In this document: positions 59,020 to 64,000 of the stretch, one piece after another | Position numbering within the stretch: position 1 is the stretch's first letter | How the letters are laid out: every line of letters starts with the position of its first letter | Assembly (NCBI GenBank): GCA_964304625.1 | Contig: OZ199839.1 | Coordinates: forward strand, 6,882,001-6,946,000 | Source of the DNA: Kudoa neothunni | Lineage: Eukaryota > Cnidaria | Direction of reading: 5' to 3' | Length of the DNA stretch: 64,000 bases | Position numbers and translations under genes: made by a program | The notes under the pieces: generated by a model | The model's database searches: none | Told to the model about the DNA's origin: nothing | The model's input: only the letters and a program-made list of their open reading frames with translations

Positions 59020-59895
59020 CAGTTGTGCAAGGATACTACGCACTTTTTGGGGACAAAGAATCGAGTGCGTAAAAACCCTGCAATACTTAGTGTCCATGCT
59101 TTGGTGCAAGCACAAGTGGGGGGAAATTTGGTAGATGCGCGTTCATTTTTTCTGTTTTTTGTATTCTCTCGTTGCACTAATAATAAAGTTAATAGAGAGA
59201 TGTGACAAATTTTGGTAATAATTTTTCTATTGTTCACAGAGTATTTCAAAATAAATAAGGTAGTTTAAGGTAGAATTATTTTTTTCAACTAGAAATTTGT
59301 TATTTCTCTTGTTTTAAGCGAAGTTTATTTTATTTTTCAAAAGGAAAAATTTAACTTTGTAATGCGATTAAGCATTTCGATGTGATGTATTTTGAATAAT
59401 TACTTTACATCCATTAGATTTTCCATTTAATTTGTTCATTTTTAGACTAACTCTCGAAGCAAACTCATGGAACAATCCTCGACCGACAGTTATAGGAGTA
59501 TTGTCTTTCATGTCGTCCTTTACGCCATTGGCTAATTTATTTTCGTATTATATTGTACCCTCTGGATAGCTTTATATTTCTCGTTCTTGAAAGTTCGATC
59601 CATTCATTCTTATATCAAGTAGTTTGAACTTTATTACAGAGTTTTGCGATAAAATCTTTAATCACTTGAAATAAAGTCTGCAAATATTTTTGATTTTATT
59701 GATACAATTGTATTCAATGTGGTGACTGGTCTAAGGTTGGAGCGCCTAACAATATTCGTTTTAGAGCCACTCTTAGTTCCTAGTTTTTCCGAGTATTTAA
59801 CAATCTACACGTTTTCTTCAAGTACGCGTTTATTTTTCTTACTGAGTACTAACCATGCCAATTTAATCAAACAATAGATTTCGGGTGCGCAATAA
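59020..59895. mobile_element. pogo-type MITE, second copy, right end missing
   Basis: Starts CAGTTGTGCAAGGATACTAC after TA and matches 49058 onward closely, but similarity stops at GGTGCGCAATAAG near 59895. The right inverted end is absent. Confidence 0.8.
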
Positions 59896-60094
59896 GCATG
59901 CACTCCTATTTTTCCCAACGAACAAATTATTTTGGATAACCTTTGAATTTCCGCTAACTTCTAAAAATAAAGAAATGAAATCATCATCATTAGTTAATTT
60001 TGTTATCTAAAAACAATTTCAATGAAAAATTTAAGGAATAATAATTATGGAAAGGGTTGTGGGGTTTCAACACAAGCTTTCCTTCGTCAATATA

Positions 60095-61777
60095 CAGTAG
60101 GTGACGGGTCGTGGACATTACCGCTCCTGGACACCTGTCATAGTTTGATGACCTACACTATACTGTTACTAATTTAATTACATTATATAAAAGCATGACA
60201 GTTATAGTAAATTATATGACCTTTAATTTTCGTTTTGATTAGTTTTAAATAAGAGTTCGCACAATTTTACAACTCATGGGCACTTGAAGAGAACCAAACA
60301 GTTTCGTTCCCTGGAAGATAAAGAGGATATAATCCAATATTTTGAGAGAATATCAATTGAGAAAAACAGTAAAACAAAAACCCTCAATTATTTAAACTTA
60401 AAATCTCTGTCCTCATTGAATACGATTTTGAATAATAAAGAATGTATAGTGAAGACTCATAACGAAGTAAAAACTACAAAAAGCCGAAAAACATTAAAAA
60501 AGGTCATTTCGATACGTCGGACCAACTAACAAATAATTGAATTGAGGTCATGATGGTGAAAAATATGGAAATTTCCGCAGATGACATAATTGAAAAAGCT
60601 AATACTTTGATCCCTAATGATTCTAATGTTTCGAAGAAATTGACTTCTGGTTGGTCTCGAGGATTTAAAAATCGTTTTGGAATAAAAAGAACTAAATTCC
60701 ACGGCAAAGTAAACAGCGTGGACATTAACGTAACGGAGGATTGGAAACTTCATCTCAACGAAATATTAGAATCTTGGGAGCCTGATAACATATTCAACCT
60801 TTATGAAAGCGGATTATTTTATCAAAAAAGGGGACGTATTGTTTTTACAGCTAAATTATTCTAATTCACTTGATAGGGGATGGCTATGTTTTACCATTCG
60901 AAGACGATATCAAAGGAACAAAAGTATCAAAACAAGAATTACCATAGTTCTTACATGTTCAATGACAGGCGAAAAATTAACACCATTAATAATTGGGAAT
61001 TATGCTAAGCCTAGATTTTTAAAAGGTATAAAGGAATATCCTACTTTATATAAAACAAATTCAAAAGCTTGGATGACTTCCCAATTATTTACTGATCACC
61101 TAATCAGTTAGAACAAAAAATTCATTAATTCAACTAGAAAAATTATTCTACTTATCCACAATTTTCCAACACACCCCAACTTAACACTGTCAAATATTAC
61201 ATTATGTTTTTTCCCGTAAATTCCATCAATGTGTTGCAACCGCTGGACCAAGGTATCATTCACAGTTTCAAAGCTTAATACCGAAATTATCTGACGAATT
61301 CAATTATGGACTAAATAGAATCCAAATGTGAAAAAGTCAAATTGCCAGATATAATGGATGCGATGGTCACCGTTAAAAAATCTTGGGAATCGGTCACGAC
61401 AGATACTATTAGTAACTGTTTCAATAAAGCTTTTTTTCATTCCAAAACAACTACTGAGGAAATATCAATAAACGAAATGTGTACTCTTTGTGGAGATAAA
61501 GACAATCTCGTGTGCTGAGAACCAAAAACCGAAGAAAATACATCTCCTCTTAATACTCCTATGGAAAAATCTGACGAAGAAAATGAAACTTTCAAAGTAA
61601 GAACTATTCCTACGAGTGAAGCATTGTTTTCTTCGAGTAAAATGTACACGTTTTTAAAAACACAATCCTCAAATGTTATGTACTGTCGTCGATCTATCAA
61701 CTGAGATTTACGATGTAAGAAAATCAGAGTTACGCCAGTCGAAAATCACTGACATTTTCCAACAAAAATCAAGTTAA
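60095..61777 (+). mobile_element. pogo/Tigger-type DNA transposon, mostly readable
   Basis: Starts CAGTAGGTGACGGGTCGTGG after TA. Coding on the + strand: RTKQFRSLEDKEDIIQYFE and a first helix-turn-helix at 60284-60528; the CENP-B second half at 60550-60864 (SGWSRGFKNRFGIKRTKFHG); then NIFNLYESGLFYQKRG. The core from 60900 has TRITIVLTCSMTGEKLTPLI and NVLQPLDQGIIHSFK. A C-terminal region follows with TDTISNCFNKAFF. The last residues ELRQSKITDIFQQKSS end at a TAA. This QxxIxxIF resembles the PCNA-binding tail known in pogo transposase. A few stops and frame changes interrupt it, and the first-aspartate motif reads LYES instead of IDET. No right inverted end was found. Confidence 0.87.
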
Positions 61778-62066
61778 TAAATATGTTGAAAGTTTTAGTT
61801 GTATTTTATGTAGTACATCATTTAATTTTATGAGTTTTATGCATATCATTATATATTTAATTGTCACTGGTTACTAACTCTATTCCTCCTTCTTTTTGGC
61901 ATGGAAGATAATTAATTTGTTGTGCAACATTTTTTACGATAAAACTATTCATAACGTAAGTTTTCTGCTTGTATTTATTTAAAATCATCCAACACTTAAG
62001 AAAATAAAAAAATAACTTTTATTTCCTTGATTATATTGAAATTGATATTGTGAATTGTATTTATTA

Positions 62067-64000
62067 CTAGTGCAAAAGCCCGGCTTCGCGAAGGCTTCCT
62101 TGCACAGACTAAAGCCTTTTTGATTTTTAAGTAAATAGCGTTAATTCCCAGTTTTGACTGGTATTGTGTGATGGAAAATTTTAACTTTTAGTTTTATTTT
62201 TGAGTGGAGAAATTCTACATAAGATTTAATCCGAATAACATGTTAAACCTGTAAATTTTATTTTTCTATTTTAATTGATGCATATCAAAACTTGTCATTA
62301 TTTTTACGATGTGATGACTTAGAAAAACAAAATTATGCCCGGACTTTCCATTCAAATATAATAAAGATATTGAGAGAAATTAATGAGTATTTTTAAGTTT
62401 ATTTTACAAATTATGAACAAAAATATAAAGACCTTAATTTCATGATCAATTTAATTTGCGATTAAATTTCATTTATTTATTAAACAAAATCATTAAGTAG
62501 CTTAAATAGGACTTTCAGTTCTTTTCAAAATTTTACGATAAAAATTAATCCTTCTATTTATAAAATTTATTATTAGTCTACAAACGATAAAAAAAATAAA
62601 ATCGGCCTGAAATGCGTCAGAAATAAAAATATTAATTGTTAATCCCTTATTTTCAATTTTATAAGGAATGTTAATGAGGCTTTAATAATCTGTGATTGGT
62701 AACTTACGTATTCACTATTCTAAAATAATTTCTCGATTTTTAAATAAATGAAACCTTATTTTTTAACAGAAATACTTACTGGTTCAAAAATATACAAATT
62801 AAATTAACACAAGACGATTAAATCTAAATTGTAAAGGTGTTTTTGGTTTGAAAAATTCCAGAAATGAATAAATATTTAAATATCAACTGGTTTTCTCGGA
62901 GTGCACCCTTTTAAAAAATAAACGTAATGTTTGATTGTTCTAAATAAATTTCTTTGGATTGATTTTTTCTTAGATAAACGAAAACTTTGTGAACATATCG
63001 GTCAGATCAAATAGATCAATAATTTCTTAACTTACATGGCGCGTATTGAGGAGGCTGTGTTTTGTACAATAGTAATCGTGAATATAAAATATTTAATTAC
63101 GTATAGAATGAGGTGTCGCATATTTTCATGCAACTTTAATATCATAATGAATTATTTTTAGCGAAAAGAAAATTAAATATTGATTTGAATATTAATGTTA
63201 AGGTCTGGGGTAAGGAATAATTAGGTTACTACGAACTTAAACATTATTCAAAAAATAATCTCATCAAATATAGAAACACATTGAATTAGTTATGCCGACT
63301 GTTGTGCAAGTAAGTTTAGGAAAACCAAAAAATGAGTAAAAACTTATCGAAAAGACGAATATAATTCCAATCTATATATTTGATAAAAATAAAATTTCAT
63401 TTAAGAAGTTATCACAAAAATTTAATTATTCGAAAACTCCATACACTTCTTACATCATTTTTAGAATGCATATAGAGACCCAAATTATGTGTTTTATTTA
63501 AAATGATCATAAGTCATTTTGTTTAAAATGTATCTATAATGTTTGAAAATTGAAAATACATTCTAAATAATTAGGTTATGCTTCAAATTTTAAGGGAAAT
63601 GCAACAACTCTTATAAATGTGGTGATAATAGTTTTATTTGTTTTAAAATTATTCCAAACAAACATATATAACATTTTTAAAACATTATACACAATAATCG
63701 GCAGATTTTCTTTGTATATGATGAACAAAAGTTCATTTTAATTGGGTATCACTCTGAAGTAAACATACATCAATATTATGCAGGTACTTTTTAATATGCT
63801 ATCCGAGTAAATAACCAAAAAATTCCCTGCTTCTGACTGCGGTATTGATTATATTTATACGTCTAAGTAAATGAACGATTTTTATTAATGGTACCATCTA
63901 TTCAAATGCAAACTAAAAGCTGTATTTAAAAAAAGTTTCTCTATGGTATATGCGTTATGCGGCAAACACACACTGACAGACATGAGTTTTATATATATAC
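62067..64000 (-). mobile_element. Helitron-like non-autonomous repeat, copy 3 (inverted, runs off window)
   Basis: Reverse-complement match to copies 1 and 2. It starts near the window end (TATATATATAAAAC, then GTCTGTCAGTGTGTG) and runs to 62135, where copies 1 and 2 end. It continues to a second 3' end: GGCTTTAGTC, a GC-rich hairpin containing CTTCGCGAAG, then CACTAG|T at 62067. No coding domain is present. Confidence 0.6.

Noticed and set aside
1-64000. CRISPR array, bacterial operon or retroelement with reverse transcriptase
   Set aside because: No regularly spaced repeats, no operon-like gene packing and no reverse-transcriptase or LTR motif were seen in any frame.

Overview
The window is AT-rich eukaryotic DNA. 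Genes have very short GT..AG introns, mostly about 33-75 nt. There are no operons and no rRNA or intact tRNA genes, and the rest is a dense graveyard of DNA transposons. Secreted Kunitz proteins, a large multi-domain membrane protein and tiny introns suggest a metazoan with a compact-intron genome, possibly a parasite such as a myxozoan. The species cannot be fixed from the sequence, and I saw no reverse transcriptase, LTR or virus-like element.

Two host gene families are present, all on the + strand. The first is a dispersed head-to-tail array of six paralogous Kunitz genes, here named A to F: A (3' part, 1-628), B (6916-8305), C (17247-18636), D (41448-42831), E (50342-51725) and F (57067-58463). 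Each complete copy has a signal-peptide exon followed by five exons that each carry one Kunitz-type domain. All introns are phase 1, and the product is 377 residues in B-E and 380 in F. Only domain 2 keeps all six cysteines. A 20-bp promoter-like motif lies exactly 101 nt upstream of the ATG in all five complete copies. The copies are mosaics of each other, which points to gene conversion.

The second is a single large gene between C and D (26068-32941). I reconstruct about 20 exons and 1913 residues: a signal peptide, a tandem series of about 100-residue cysteine-bearing fibronectin-III-like domains arranged as three supra-repeats, one transmembrane helix and an 11-residue tail. I do not recognise this family. 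It is the best candidate here for an undescribed cell-surface protein.

The space between genes is filled by Helitron-like repeats (4710-6659, 23895-25838, 62067-64000), pogo/Tigger elements (2562-4587, 11040-12698, 36071-37346, 44846-46662, 60095-61777) and a pogo-type MITE pair (49058-49952, 59020-59895). There are also piggyBac elements (8792-about 9960, 14356-16538, 34769-38303, 38308-39600, MITE 40567-40827), hAT elements (20260-22133, MITE 22276-22900, 54313-about 55990, plus a duplicated C-terminal relic), a Merlin relic (47128-47730) and a tRNA-derived SINE (46672-47117). Several are nested or abut end to end. All transposase genes found are visibly decayed.

How the host genes relate: the Kunitz proteins look like secreted effectors whose framework and introns are conserved while the loop equivalent to the inhibitory loop varies. 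The large receptor-like gene lies within the same array. A functional link between them is only inference from position.
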